From JAFDWR01 sp038216655 (GTDB taxonomy: Bacteria > Armatimonadota > Fimbriimonadia > Fimbriimonadales > Fimbriimonadaceae): a stretch of DNA of 64,000 nt. Under the pieces are notes generated by a model that was given only the letters and a program-made list of their open reading frames with translations, did no database searches and was not told the DNA's origin. The stretch spans positions 16,941-80,940 of the forward strand of contig JBBQPZ010000015.1 in NCBI GenBank assembly GCA_038216655.1, written 5' to 3'. Below, piece after piece: positions 16,509 through 25,050 of the stretch (its first letter is position 1; each line of letters begins with the position of its first letter). A program made the translations under genes and the position numbers.

Positions 16509-16970
16509 GAAACAGCGTTGGTTCGGGTTGGTTCGCCTTGGCTTGGATTAGCTTGGATTTGTACCGGATACATGGGTTACACATCGCTGAGAGCCTAAGA
16601 GTCTCCCTTGAAACGAGGTTGGAGGCGTATCCTGCTGGCACCCGCGTCATTCGAGCCCTGGTTTGTCATTCGGATTTTTTGCGTTGTCATTCGGTAGGGG
16701 CCTAGGTTCGGTTTGAGCCAGCTTGTCATCCGGTCATTCGTCGTTTGCACGTTCTTGCCAGGTTGACTCTCTGGGCTCTTGCGGTGCTGATGATGGACTC
16801 CCCTTAGGGTCCGCGTCGTCAACGCCTGCCCCCTGACTATCGTCTGTATCTGGGCGTGCTCGGGAGGCGATTTCGTCAACCAGGAGTGGCAAGTTCCGCC
16901 GAGAGACCTTCTCGTCATCGCTTGCTATTTATCGCTGACCAGGCGTTCGGCATTCGGGGCTAAGCGTTAG
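16509..16970. other. Gene-free spacer before the REP/RAYT locus
   Basis: No gene supported. TTGTCATTCGG-like words recur at about 16663, 16685 and 16718, a weak short repeat. The right end carries GGCGTTCGGCATT, the spacer motif that also separates REP copies at 17877 and 17980. Confidence 0.45.
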
Positions 16971-17022
16971 CCTCAGGACGCTGGCTCGGGAGTTTTCAAT
17001 CCTCAGTCGGTGCGTCCTGAGG
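16971..17022 (+). repeat. REP palindrome, copy 1
   Basis: 52 nt: CCTCAGGACGC, a 30-nt interior and GCGTCCTGAGG, giving a perfect 11-bp stem. It lies just downstream of the RAYT gene. Confidence 0.9.
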
Positions 17023-17057
17023 CATCAGGGCAGCAGAAACGTTGGGCGTTTCGGATG

Positions 17058-17111
17058 CCTCAGGACGCACCGGCGGCATCAATCGGAAATGACGTAGCCA
17101 GCGTCCTGAGG
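17058..17111 (-). repeat. REP palindrome, inverted copy overlapping the RAYT stop codon
   Basis: 54 nt with the same 11-bp arms in opposite orientation to the other copies. The last 17 codons of the RAYT gene and its TGA are encoded by this REP. Confidence 0.88.
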
Positions 17112-17650
17112 CTTGCCAGCACGGGCTCATAAGGAAGGCCATCCTCTTCGGACCAGAGGCTCTTCGCGAAGAACTGGGCGCTCGACCAGGGATATTCGTC
17201 GGCATTGCTCGCATATTCTGCCTCGACGGGATTGGAGTGGATGTATTCGACCTTCTGCCAGAACACATCCTCCGTTTCAACGACGAACCCGCGAAACGAG
17301 CGCTGCCAGAAGGAATTGCCATTGAGTCCCGTCTGCTGCTCGAACTGAGCGACTTCTGCAGGGGTCAGGTGCGGATACACGGCAACGCTACACCGCGGCT
17401 TGAGGACTTGCATGAAGGAGCGCGGCGTCCTGTTCGCGGGCAGCCGCACCAGTAGGTGGATGTGATGCGGCATGATGACAAATGCGTGAAGGATTGCCCT
17501 CGAAAGGCGGCACTGATCAACGACCGTATATGCCATGACGGAGCGCGGCTTGTTGCGCCGGAAGACATGGACGAAGTCTAGTATTGTCGTTGTCAAGAAA
17601 ACGGTGTCTCCGCCGTTCCCGTAATTAATCCAATGCCTTTGGCGCGACAT
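17060..17650 (-). CDS. REP-associated tyrosine transposase (RAYT, Y1/IS200-like)
   Basis: 196 residues. It shows the Y1 HUH pattern: IMPHHIHLLVRLP (the HUH metal-binding histidines) and, downstream, VEYIHSNPVEAEYASNADEYPWSSA, the signature C-terminal block of RAYT/TnpA-REP proteins. The catalytic Tyr should be Y in VEYIHSNP. RAYTs are domesticated single-strand nucleases that cut REP hairpins and are thought to spread them. The gene is surrounded by six REP palindromes, one of which supplies its own final codons and stop. REPs lie on both sides of the gene, as in the REPtron arrangement described in proteobacteria. The start at 17650 gives an MSRQRHW N-terminus typical of the family. Confidence 0.93.
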   Translation of the reverse strand: MSRQRHWINYGNGGDTVFLTTTILDFVHVFRRNKPRSVMAYTVVDQCRLSRAILHAFVIMPHHIHLLVRLPANRTPRSFMQVLKPRCSVAVYPHLTPAEVAQFEQQTGLNGNSFWQRSFRGFVVETEDVFWQKVEYIHSNPVEAEYASNADEYPWSSAQFFAKSLWSEEDGLPYEPVLASLRTLATSFPIDAAGAS

Positions 17651-17697
17651 CGTTCGTAGTATGTCGGTTCTTCAGAAACCCTCAGCCTTCCGGAAAG

Positions 17698-18060
17698 CCT
17701 CAGGACGCTGGCTCGGGAGTTTTCAATCCTCAGTCGGTGCGTCCTGAGGCATCAGGGCATCAGAAACGTTAAGCCTTCAGAAACCCTCAGCCTTCCGGAA
17801 AGCCTCAGGACGCTGGCTCGGGAGCTTTCGATCCTCAGTCGGTGCGTCCTGAGGCATCAGGGCAGCAGAAACGTCAGGCGTTCGGCATTGGGTGCTGAGC
17901 TTTAGCCTCAGGACGCTGGCTCGGGAGCTTTCAATACTCAGTCGGTGCGTCCTGAGGCATCAGGGCATCGGAAACTTTAGGCGCTCGGCATTGGGTGCTG
18001 AGCTTTAGCCTCAGGACGCTGGCTCGGGAACTTTCGGTCCTGAGATAGTGCGTCCTGAGG
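17698..18060 (+). repeat. Tandem REP array (four copies, 103-105 bp period)
   Basis: Four 52-nt REPs with identical arms lie at 17698-17749, 17803-17854, 17906-17957 and 18009-18060, all in one orientation. The spacers are related (CATCAGGGCA ... then GGCGTTCGGCATTGGGTGCT or a variant), so the repeat unit is REP plus spacer, like a BIME. It fills the 432-bp gap between the RAYT gene and guaB. Confidence 0.92.
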
Positions 18061-18082
18061 CAATCAGACTCTCAGACCTTGG

Positions 18083-19561
18083 CTACTCCGAGTCCCCGCC
18101 GCCCCAGGGAGAAGAGTAATTGGGTGGCTCTTTGGTGATGCTGATGTCGTGGGGGTGGCTCTCTCTTAGGCCGCCACTCGTGATCTTCACGAACTCGGCG
18201 GTCTTGCGGAGTTCATCGAGGGTGTTGGCCCCGACGTAACCCATGCCAGACCTCAGGCCACCAATGAGCTGGGCCATGGTGTCGCTGAGCACGCCCTTGT
18301 ATGGGACGCGGCCTTCGACGCCTTCCGGGACGACGGTGCCGCCCGCTTCTTTGACCTGCATGTACCGGTCGCTGGAGCCCTGCTTCATCGCACCCATCGA
18401 GCCCATGCCGCGGTACACCTTGTAGGCGCGGTTGCGGTAGATTTCGATCTCTCCGGGGGACTCGTCGCAGCCCGCGAACATGTTCCCCATCATCACCGTG
18501 CTCGCGCCCGCGGCGAGACACTTGACGACGTCGCCGCTGGAGCGGATGCCGCCGTCGGCGATGGTCGGGATGCCGAGGTTGTTGGCTTCCTCACAGCAGT
18601 CGAGAACCGCGGTGAACTGAGGAACACCGACGCCCGCGACGATGCGAGTGGTGCAGATCGACCCGGCCCCAATGCCGAGTCTCAGTCCGTCCGCGCCGAG
18701 CGCGTGGAGGTCGCGAACGCCCGCTTTGGTGGCGACGTTTCCGGCGATTACCTTCAGGTCGGGGAGCTTCTGCTTGAGAAGCTTGACGCAGTTCATCACG
18801 CCTTCAGAGTGGCCGTGAGCCGCGTCGATGACGACGAAGTCGACGCCGGCGTCGAGAAGCGCCTTCGAGCGCTCGTACGGCTGGCGTAGGGCACCGATCG
18901 CCGCTCCGACCGCCAGACGCCCCTTCGAGTCTTTGGTCGCATGCGGGTGGCGTTGCACCTTCAGGATGTCTTTGATCGTGATCAAGCCCTGGAGCTTGCC
19001 GTCCTTGTCCACGATCGGGAGCTTCTCGATCCGGTGGTCGGCAAGGATTTGCTGAGCCTGATCGAGGGTCGTTCCGACGGACGCGGTGACGAGATCTTTG
19101 GTCGTCATTCGGGATTGGATCGACTTGGTGAAGTCGTTCTCGAACCGAATGTCGCGGTTGGTGAGGATGCCGACCAGCGTGCCGTCAACATCGACGATGG
19201 GGACACCGGAGATGTGGAAGCGCTCCATGAGCGAGACCGCATCCTGGAGGGTTCCGTCGGGACCGAGCTTGATCGGGTTGGTGATGACGCCGCTTTCGGA
19301 GCGCTTCACGCGGTCGACCGCTTCGGCCTGCAGTTCGATGGTCATGTTGCGGTGGATGACTCCAACGCCACCTTCGCGCGCCATGGCGATGGCCAAGCGG
19401 GCATCGGTAACGGTGTCCATGGGGGCGGACACGATCGGCGTGCGCAACAGCATGCCGGGGAGGAATTGAGTAGATATGTCGACCTCACTGGGGAGGACGG
19501 CGGTGCGTTGGGGGATGAGTAGAACGTCGTCGAAGCTGAGACCTTCGCGAAAAGGGGGCAT
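18083..19561 (-). CDS. guaB: IMP dehydrogenase
   Basis: 492 residues from the ATG at 19561-19559; AGGAG 5 nt upstream supports this start over the in-frame ATG at 19582, whose first codons contain that ribosome site. The barrel begins FREGLSFDDVLLIP, a CBS pair occupies about 95-205, the catalytic loop is GIGAGSICTTR (Cys303) and the flap and C-terminal Arg-rich region are present (YRGMGSMGAM). It converts IMP to XMP with NAD+, the first committed step of GMP synthesis. The REP array lies just beyond its stop. Normal length; no fusion. Confidence 0.97.
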   Translation of the reverse strand: MPPFREGLSFDDVLLIPQRTAVLPSEVDISTQFLPGMLLRTPIVSAPMDTVTDARLAIAMAREGGVGVIHRNMTIELQAEAVDRVKRSESGVITNPIKLGPDGTLQDAVSLMERFHISGVPIVDVDGTLVGILTNRDIRFENDFTKSIQSRMTTKDLVTASVGTTLDQAQQILADHRIEKLPIVDKDGKLQGLITIKDILKVQRHPHATKDSKGRLAVGAAIGALRQPYERSKALLDAGVDFVVIDAAHGHSEGVMNCVKLLKQKLPDLKVIAGNVATKAGVRDLHALGADGLRLGIGAGSICTTRIVAGVGVPQFTAVLDCCEEANNLGIPTIADGGIRSSGDVVKCLAAGASTVMMGNMFAGCDESPGEIEIYRNRAYKVYRGMGSMGAMKQGSSDRYMQVKEAGGTVVPEGVEGRVPYKGVLSDTMAQLIGGLRSGMGYVGANTLDELRKTAEFVKITSGGLRESHPHDISITKEPPNYSSPWGGGDSE

Positions 19562-19650
19562 TGGGGCTCCTGTACTTTTCAATCTATTATGGCCGGTCGG
19601 AACCTTCCCTTGCCGCGAAACGAATATATGGTTCAGGCGTCTAAATAAAT

Positions 19651-20697
19651 ATGTTTACACTTCTCCTCGCAGCCGTAACGACCTTCGGCGGGGGAACGAC
19701 AAACGACCTCGTGCAAGCCATCCGCAAGGGCACCAACCAAGACGTGGTGATCGTGCGGGGCGTTACCGTGGCTGGCAAACTTGAGGCGTTCGATTTCGAC
19801 CCCGAATCGATGGATCTGCTGAACACCGCGGTCCACGCAAAGACCGCGCTGAAGATCGTTCCAGGTTCCGAGCCGCTCTTTAGCGACGAACTGATTCCCC
19901 CCACACTTCTCGGCGGGTTCAGTCAAGTCGCGACCACGGGACGGCAAGGTCGATTCAATCCTCAGAATCCGAATGGTGGTCCGATCCCCGACCCGGTCGT
20001 TTCAACCTCCACGGGACCGTCCACCAAGCGACCGCTGTCGGCGAATGACATCGTGAGCGGCAAGGTGACGTTCAAGACCGAGAAGGTCGAGTTCCTAGAT
20101 GTCAGTTCCCTGCTGTCCGCGCCGTTAGGTAAGCCCGTTCAGCTCAGTTGGGTGTATATGGATATGCAGCCAGCGGTCGACTTCCGGGGTACCGCCCCGA
20201 GTCTGTTCCTGCAGAAGGTGGCCAAGGGGATCGGAGCCAAGTATCGCGAGACCGACCAGGGTTACTTCCTCGACCTGAGCCCGGAAGAGTTCCGTCGCCG
20301 CGCACTGAAGTCTCTCAATGCGATGAAGATTGCCACAAGCAGTCCTCAGGCCGCAGTAACGACGGCCAAGTTGCAACTCGCGATCGCCGCGATGCAGTCA
20401 CTTCCCTCCAATTCGCTGATCGAAGCGTTCGCGACGCCGGGTTCCAAGACCATGTATACGATGGCTCGCGGGAGTTCCCTGCTCGCCCCGGCAAACTCTT
20501 ATCTGCAGGCGATGATGCGGGCTCCCGCGCAGGGCGGGCGCGGAGGGGGCGGAAACAGTCGCCAACTCGCGCAAACGCTTCGCATGGTCGACAATCGACG
20601 CAATCCGGTTCTGATCTTCGATGCCCACTTCCAATCCCAGATCGATATTCCGATCATGGATGCGCAGGGTCGACCGAACGGGACCGTGCGTTTCTAA
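19651..20697 (+). CDS. Secreted hypothetical protein
   Basis: 348 residues, beginning with a short hydrophobic stretch (FTLLLAAVTTFGGG) that looks like a signal peptide. A segment ANDIVSGKVTFKTEKVEFLD and SWVYMDMQPAVDFRGTAPSLFLQKVAKGIGAK (in two parts, about 131-200) resembles a secretin/TonB short N-terminal-like repeat in which a helix is packed on strands, but I cannot assign it. The C-terminal part has a Gly/Arg-rich patch (PAQGGRGGGG). Function unknown. It is divergent from guaB and followed after 20 bp by ybjQ-like, possibly in one transcript with folC. Confidence 0.7.
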   Translation: MFTLLLAAVTTFGGGTTNDLVQAIRKGTNQDVVIVRGVTVAGKLEAFDFDPESMDLLNTAVHAKTALKIVPGSEPLFSDELIPPTLLGGFSQVATTGRQGRFNPQNPNGGPIPDPVVSTSTGPSTKRPLSANDIVSGKVTFKTEKVEFLDVSSLLSAPLGKPVQLSWVYMDMQPAVDFRGTAPSLFLQKVAKGIGAKYRETDQGYFLDLSPEEFRRRALKSLNAMKIATSSPQAAVTTAKLQLAIAAMQSLPSNSLIEAFATPGSKTMYTMARGSSLLAPANSYLQAMMRAPAQGGRGGGGNSRQLAQTLRMVDNRRNPVLIFDAHFQSQIDIPIMDAQGRPNGTVRF

Positions 20698-20717
20698 CAA
20701 GCGGTAAAGTGGAGCCC

Positions 20718-21059
20718 ATGAATCAGGGGCTCCACGACTGGATCACGACCTCGAACGGGTTCGAGGGTTATCACATCGTTCGGCAGATGGGAATTGTGCG
20801 CGGGATTACCGTGCGCAGCCGCTCCGTGTTCGGTCAAATGGGCGCGGGCATCCAATCCATGTTCGGCGGCAACATCTCGCTGTACACCGAACTAGCCGAG
20901 AAATCGCGCTCGGAAGCGTACGACATCATGGTTCAGCACGCGGCCCAGGTCGGCGCGAACGCGGTCATCGCCATGCGTTACGACGCAACCGAACTCGCGC
21001 CCGGCATCACCGAGGTGTTGGCTTACGGCACTGCTGTCTTCATAGAGAAGTCCAGCTAG
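20718..21059 (+). CDS. YbjQ-family (UPF0145) protein
   Basis: 113 residues from the ATG at 20718; the much longer frame from 20148 is a shadow of the preceding gene. It matches UPF0145: ITTSNGFEGYHIVRQMGIVRGITVRSRS, split as TSNGFEGYHIV and GIVRGITVRSRS, then EKSRSEAYDIMVQHAAQVGANAVIAMRYD and a closing AYGTAVFIE. Members form pentamers and are of unknown role, sometimes labelled heavy-metal-binding. GGAG sits 3 nt before the ATG, and a TAAAGT hexamer lies 7 nt before it. It lies between a secreted protein and folC on the same strand. Confidence 0.9.
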   Translation: MNQGLHDWITTSNGFEGYHIVRQMGIVRGITVRSRSVFGQMGAGIQSMFGGNISLYTELAEKSRSEAYDIMVQHAAQVGANAVIAMRYDATELAPGITEVLAYGTAVFIEKSS

Positions 21060-21071
21060 ATCGACGACTCA

Positions 21072-22406
21072 ATGACCTACGTCGAGGCACTCGATTACCT
21101 CGCCTCCCTTGCGCCGCGAGGGTGGCGTCTGGGGTTGGACCGGATGCAGGAGTTCCTGCGTCGGGCCGACCTAACGGGGGCCGTTGGTGGCGGTCCGGAC
21201 GGTCCGAAGTTCCTGCATGTTGCGGGCACGAACGGCAAGGGGAGCACGACCGCTTTCTTGCAAAGCATCTTAGTTGAGAGTGGCTACTGGACGGGGGCGT
21301 TCTTTTCGCCGTTCGTGTACGACCCTCGGGAGCGCATTCAGTTCGACCGGACGATGATTCCGGAGAACGTTTTCGCGATGATGACCCAACTCACGCGGCC
21401 GGTCGCCGAGTCGTTGACCGATACCGATTTCGGGGGCGTCACGGAATTTGAATTCAAAACGGCACTGGGTTTTGCGTTTTGGAAGCAGTTGGAGTGCGAG
21501 TACGTGGCGCTGGAGACGGGGTTGGGCGGTCGGTTGGACGCGACGAACGTGGTCACTCCAGTCGCGAGCGTGATTGTCAGCATCGGGCTTGACCACACGA
21601 ATATCCTCGGTCACTCGTTGGAAGAAATCGCGTTTGAGAAAGCGGGGATTATCAAGCCGGGGGTCCCGGTCGTGTTAGGTGCGCTTCCCCGCGTCGCTCA
21701 TGATGTGATCGAGCGGGTGGCGGTCGAGAACGAGTCGCGGGTCTGGCGGTATGGCCGTGAGATCGTTGTGGAGACCACGGGGACCAAGGAGTACGCCGTA
21801 GTCACCCCGGCGGGGCGACATGCCGGGTTGGTTCCGGGGATTACCGGGGCGATGCAGCATCACAACATGGCTCTCGCGGTCGCGGCGATCGACGCCGCGG
21901 GTACCGGTCGCACTCTGCGAGGCTATGTGGACGGATGTCGCAACGCTTCGATCCCAGGACGTTTTGAGCGCATGAACTTCGGAGGCGTCAACTTCATCAT
22001 GGATGGAGCGCACAACCCGGAGGCGGCCGAGAACCTCGTGCAGAGCCTGGACGACTTCGAATGGCGCTTGCCTTCGGCGGACGTCAAGCAGCCAACTCGG
22101 ATCGTCCTGCTGACGGGGATGGTGGCCGGGCACGATCCGCAAGATTTCTATCGGGTGCTGGCACCCAGAGTCGCATCCGCGCACGTCGTGCCGATCGACA
22201 CGGCGAGAACGCTCACGTCTGCCGTAGTTGCTGACGCACTCCGGGGTTCAATCCCTCAGGTCAACGCGTACGACGACCTGAAGACGGGGCTCATGGCCGC
22301 CATGGACGATGCGGGGCCGGACGGGCTGGTGCTGGTCACCGGCAGCTTCTACTTGGTTGGCGACGTGGGACGCGAGCTCATCCGCGGAACATCGACTTCA
22401 GAATAA
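21072..22406 (+). CDS. folC: Folylpolyglutamate synthase / dihydrofolate synthase
   Basis: 444 residues. P-loop HVAGTNGKGST (49-59), the Mur-ligase type FSPFVYDPRERIQ segment, GLGGRLDATNVV and DHTNILGHSLEEIAFEKAGIIKPGVP, given here in parts as DHTNILG and EKAGIIKPG, plus the C-terminal NFIMDGAHNPEAAENL. It adds glutamate to folates in the cytoplasm and may also make dihydrofolate. Length fits the bifunctional enzymes. The 3' end overlaps the convergent proline dehydrogenase gene by 29 bp. No obvious Shine-Dalgarno; it starts 12 nt after the ybjQ-like stop. Confidence 0.95.
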   Translation: MTYVEALDYLASLAPRGWRLGLDRMQEFLRRADLTGAVGGGPDGPKFLHVAGTNGKGSTTAFLQSILVESGYWTGAFFSPFVYDPRERIQFDRTMIPENVFAMMTQLTRPVAESLTDTDFGGVTEFEFKTALGFAFWKQLECEYVALETGLGGRLDATNVVTPVASVIVSIGLDHTNILGHSLEEIAFEKAGIIKPGVPVVLGALPRVAHDVIERVAVENESRVWRYGREIVVETTGTKEYAVVTPAGRHAGLVPGITGAMQHHNMALAVAAIDAAGTGRTLRGYVDGCRNASIPGRFERMNFGGVNFIMDGAHNPEAAENLVQSLDDFEWRLPSADVKQPTRIVLLTGMVAGHDPQDFYRVLAPRVASAHVVPIDTARTLTSAVVADALRGSIPQVNAYDDLKTGLMAAMDDAGPDGLVLVTGSFYLVGDVGRELIRGTSTSE

Positions 22407-23358
22407 AGAAGAAGTTGGCCGGGCGCTCGGCCAGTCTCCGCGTGAAGTAGGGGTACCAGGAGTTGCCGAACGGGACGTAGACGCGGACGTTGTAGCCCTC
22501 GGCCAGCAGCTTCTCCTGAAGGTCCCGGCGGATGCCGAAGAGCATCTGATATTCGAAGCTGGCGCGATCGACATTCTCGGCGGCGACAAAGGCGTTCAGC
22601 TCGTTGATGATCTTCTCGTCGTGGGTTGCGATCGCGGGATAGAAACTGGCCTTCAGCATGCGCTTGGCCTGCTTGACGTACTGCTCGTCCACCTTCTTCT
22701 TGTCCTGGTAGGCGACTTCGGCGGGTTCGAGGTAGGCACCCTTTACGATTCGGACGCGCGCCTTGAGTTCGATCGCGCGCTCGAGGTCGTCATCGGTGCG
22801 GCGCAAGTAGCTCTGGAAGACGAAGCCCGTGTTGTCGAACTCCTTGGTCGCTTCGGTGACGAGCTCGACGGTGCGTTCCGTATAGGAGGAGGCCTCCATA
22901 TCCGCGCGAACGAAGGTCTTGTGGCCTTGCGCGACCCGCAGCACATCGTAGTAGTTCTTGCGGGCAAACTCGACTCCCTGATCCATGCCGCACTGGGTCA
23001 GCTTGATTGAGATGTTACAGCTCTCGACGTTGCCGTTGCCGGGGGCGGGTTTGCCGGGCGGGAATGGAACGGGGCGGGGTTGCTTGCTGGCCGAGCTCTC
23101 GGCGAGCGCGTTGAGCATGCGGATGAACTCGTCTTTCGCCTGAATCGCTTCAGCTTCGGTGGCAGTGTTCTCGCCGAGGAAGTCCAGGGAGATGAAGAAT
23201 CCGCGCCTCACCAGATCTTCGCAGGCCGGGAGCGATTGCTCCAGGGTGTCCCCCGCGATAAAGCGCTTCACGAGAGGGCGGAAAAGGAAGGATCGGCGAA
23301 CGAGTCGCTCGACGGGCTTCCATGCGGAGGTCTTAAGGATTAGAGTGCGGCCGATCAT
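22378..23358 (-). CDS. Proline dehydrogenase (monofunctional, PutA-type barrel)
   Basis: 326 residues, the size of stand-alone ProDH as in Deinococcus/Thermus. The FAD barrel is recognisable: SLDFLGENT, NISIKLTQCGMD, VRADMEASSYTERTVEL, FQSYLRRTDDDL, RIVKGAYLEP, IATHDEKIINEL, FEYQMLFGIRRDLQ and VPFGNSWYPYFTRRLAERP. It oxidises proline to pyrroline-5-carboxylate and passes electrons to the quinone pool at the membrane. No P5C dehydrogenase is nearby. The 3' end overlaps folC antiparallel, so the two transcripts would be complementary there. Confidence 0.95.
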   Translation of the reverse strand: MIGRTLILKTSAWKPVERLVRRSFLFRPLVKRFIAGDTLEQSLPACEDLVRRGFFISLDFLGENTATEAEAIQAKDEFIRMLNALAESSASKQPRPVPFPPGKPAPGNGNVESCNISIKLTQCGMDQGVEFARKNYYDVLRVAQGHKTFVRADMEASSYTERTVELVTEATKEFDNTGFVFQSYLRRTDDDLERAIELKARVRIVKGAYLEPAEVAYQDKKKVDEQYVKQAKRMLKASFYPAIATHDEKIINELNAFVAAENVDRASFEYQMLFGIRRDLQEKLLAEGYNVRVYVPFGNSWYPYFTRRLAERPANFFFILKSMFRG

Positions 23359-23400
23359 CTTCGAGCTGGCTTCGTTGCCGGTGCGAAGTTTACGTGAAAG

Positions 23401-23596
23401 CCCCTTCCTCTTGCCGAGATGGTTTGTGCTCGGGAGGAGGAAAGGGCCTTTGGCTGGGAGTTCAATCGGGCACCCAACTGATGCGGTGGCTTCAACGAAC
23501 TTCCAAATATTGGGGATGAGATCCGAAGTCCGGAACCTCCATCCCCCAACCCCTTCCTCCTCCCGAGCACAATCATCTCGGCAAGAGGAAGGGGAG
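23401..23596. repeat. Paired inverted hairpin repeats (family E, copies 2 and 3)
   Basis: 23401-23446 (CCCCTTCCTCTTGCCGAGAT ... GAGGAGGAAAGGG) and the reverse complement of 23537-23596 are near-identical, each able to fold on itself and also with the other. They flank about 90 bp that include GAACTTCCAA, also found beside copy 1 at 7490. They fill the gap between proline dehydrogenase and flgE. Confidence 0.75.
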
Positions 23597-23601
23597 GATT
23601 A

Positions 23602-24867
23602 CTAGCGCTTCATGCTCAGGAGGTCCTGAAGCATTTCGTCGACGGTCGTGACGACCTTCGTGTTGGCTTGGAAGCCGCGCTGGGTGACGATGAGGTCGGT
23701 GAACTCATTGCTGATGTCCACGTTCGACTGCTCAAGGTAACCGGCGTTGATCGCACCGCGTCCACTCGTCTGCGGGGTACCGATGACCGGAACGCCCGAG
23801 TTGTCGGTGCTCTCCCACAGGTTAGAACCCAGGCGGGCGAGACCATTTGTGTTCGGGAAGACGGCCATCGCGAGTTGCCCGAGTGGGCGGGTTAGACCGT
23901 TCGTGAAGAGACCCGTGACGACGCCATCGACGCCGATCGAGAAGCTCTGCAGCGATCCCGGCGGGAAGCCGTTTTGGTCGCTGGCGATCACCTGAGTTTC
24001 CGTCGAGAGTTGGGTAATCGTGCCCATCTCAAGGCCAACCGTGAAGGGCACCGCACCTCCAGCTGCCGGGGTGATCGTGATCGATCCGGGGTTTCCGGTC
24101 GAAAGTTGGCCATCCGTATTGAACGTCAGCGTTCCCGACCCGGTGACGGTCTCCGTGCCGCCCGGAACCGCGGACCATTCCCAGGTATTCGGAGCCGACT
24201 TGTAGAGCTGAAGGGTGACGTCGTGCTGCGATCCCTGCTGGTCGTAGACACGGACCGTGGCGGTCTGGTAGTCCGGCGCGGTGGGAGGCACCGCGGTAGG
24301 ACCCGTGATCGCGGCTCTGGCATCCACGTTGCCAACGAACGTGGCGTTCGTGGTCACCTGGACCGCGCTACGAGCACCGATCGGGATAACGATCCCGTCC
24401 GCCGCGCCGACGGTGTGACTCGTGTCGATGATGCCACTGGCAGGATCAGCTTTCCAGCCGAGGACGCGCTCGCCGGTTGCCTTCTGAACCAAGTTTCCGT
24501 TAGCGTCCAGGTCAAAGGCACCATCTCGGGTGTAAGCAACCCGGTCGGCGCTTGAGGTTAGGAAGAAGCCGTTGCCCTGGATGGCAAGGTCGGTGGGTCG
24601 ATTAGTCGCGTTCAGGGATCCCTGGCCGCTGTCAGTGTCGGTTCCGCCGACCATAACGCCGAGGCCGAACTGGATGGCGTCGGTACCCCCCCGTCCGCTC
24701 GTCGGCTTTGAGGCGCCGCGGATCGTCTGGGCGATCATGTCTTCGAACGTCACGCGGCTCGATTTGTAGGCGGTCGTGTTGACGTTGGCAATGTTGTTGC
24801 CGATAACGTTCATGCGCGTTTGCTGCGCCTTGATGCTGGCCACACCGGCCAATAGTGCCTGAAGCAT
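23602..24867 (-). CDS. flgE: Flagellar hook protein FlgE
   Basis: 421 residues from the ATG at 24867-24865, where AGGAG lies upstream; the longer frame to 24969 is not supported. N-terminal rod/hook motif: MLQALLAGVASIKAQQTRM then NVIGNNIANVNTTAYKSSRV; C-terminal counterpart: INAGYLEQSNVDISNEF and TQRGFQANTKVVTTVDEML. The middle has DLAIQGNGFFLTS and the hypervariable D1/D2 regions. It polymerises into the hook outside the outer membrane. It is last in the hook cluster fliK-flgD-TIGR02530-flgE, separated from the previous gene by 183 bp, longer than the other gaps, so it may have its own promoter. Confidence 0.95.
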   Translation of the reverse strand: MLQALLAGVASIKAQQTRMNVIGNNIANVNTTAYKSSRVTFEDMIAQTIRGASKPTSGRGGTDAIQFGLGVMVGGTDTDSGQGSLNATNRPTDLAIQGNGFFLTSSADRVAYTRDGAFDLDANGNLVQKATGERVLGWKADPASGIIDTSHTVGAADGIVIPIGARSAVQVTTNATFVGNVDARAAITGPTAVPPTAPDYQTATVRVYDQQGSQHDVTLQLYKSAPNTWEWSAVPGGTETVTGSGTLTFNTDGQLSTGNPGSITITPAAGGAVPFTVGLEMGTITQLSTETQVIASDQNGFPPGSLQSFSIGVDGVVTGLFTNGLTRPLGQLAMAVFPNTNGLARLGSNLWESTDNSGVPVIGTPQTSGRGAINAGYLEQSNVDISNEFTDLIVTQRGFQANTKVVTTVDEMLQDLLSMKR

Positions 24868-25050
24868 AAGCTCGTATTCTCCTGCCCCACAGGCGGTCTG
24901 CCTGCGAGTGTCGTCGGGGCGGGGAAAGGGTCGGGTCTGTTCGAGACCTGACCGGAGCACTCCACCCATCGCTGGGCAGATCCTGCTTGTACGCTTCCCT
25001 CGCGTCCTAGTTGAATTGTCGGGACTCCGAGTCTGATTTCGTAGCGAAAA

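Noticed and set aside
16971..18060. CRISPR array
   Set aside because: Regular repeats, but they are palindromic REPs around a RAYT, spacers are related to each other and no cas gene is present.
24870..25050. c-di-GMP riboswitch before flgE
   Set aside because: The 183-nt gap was read for the GEMM core and it was not found.
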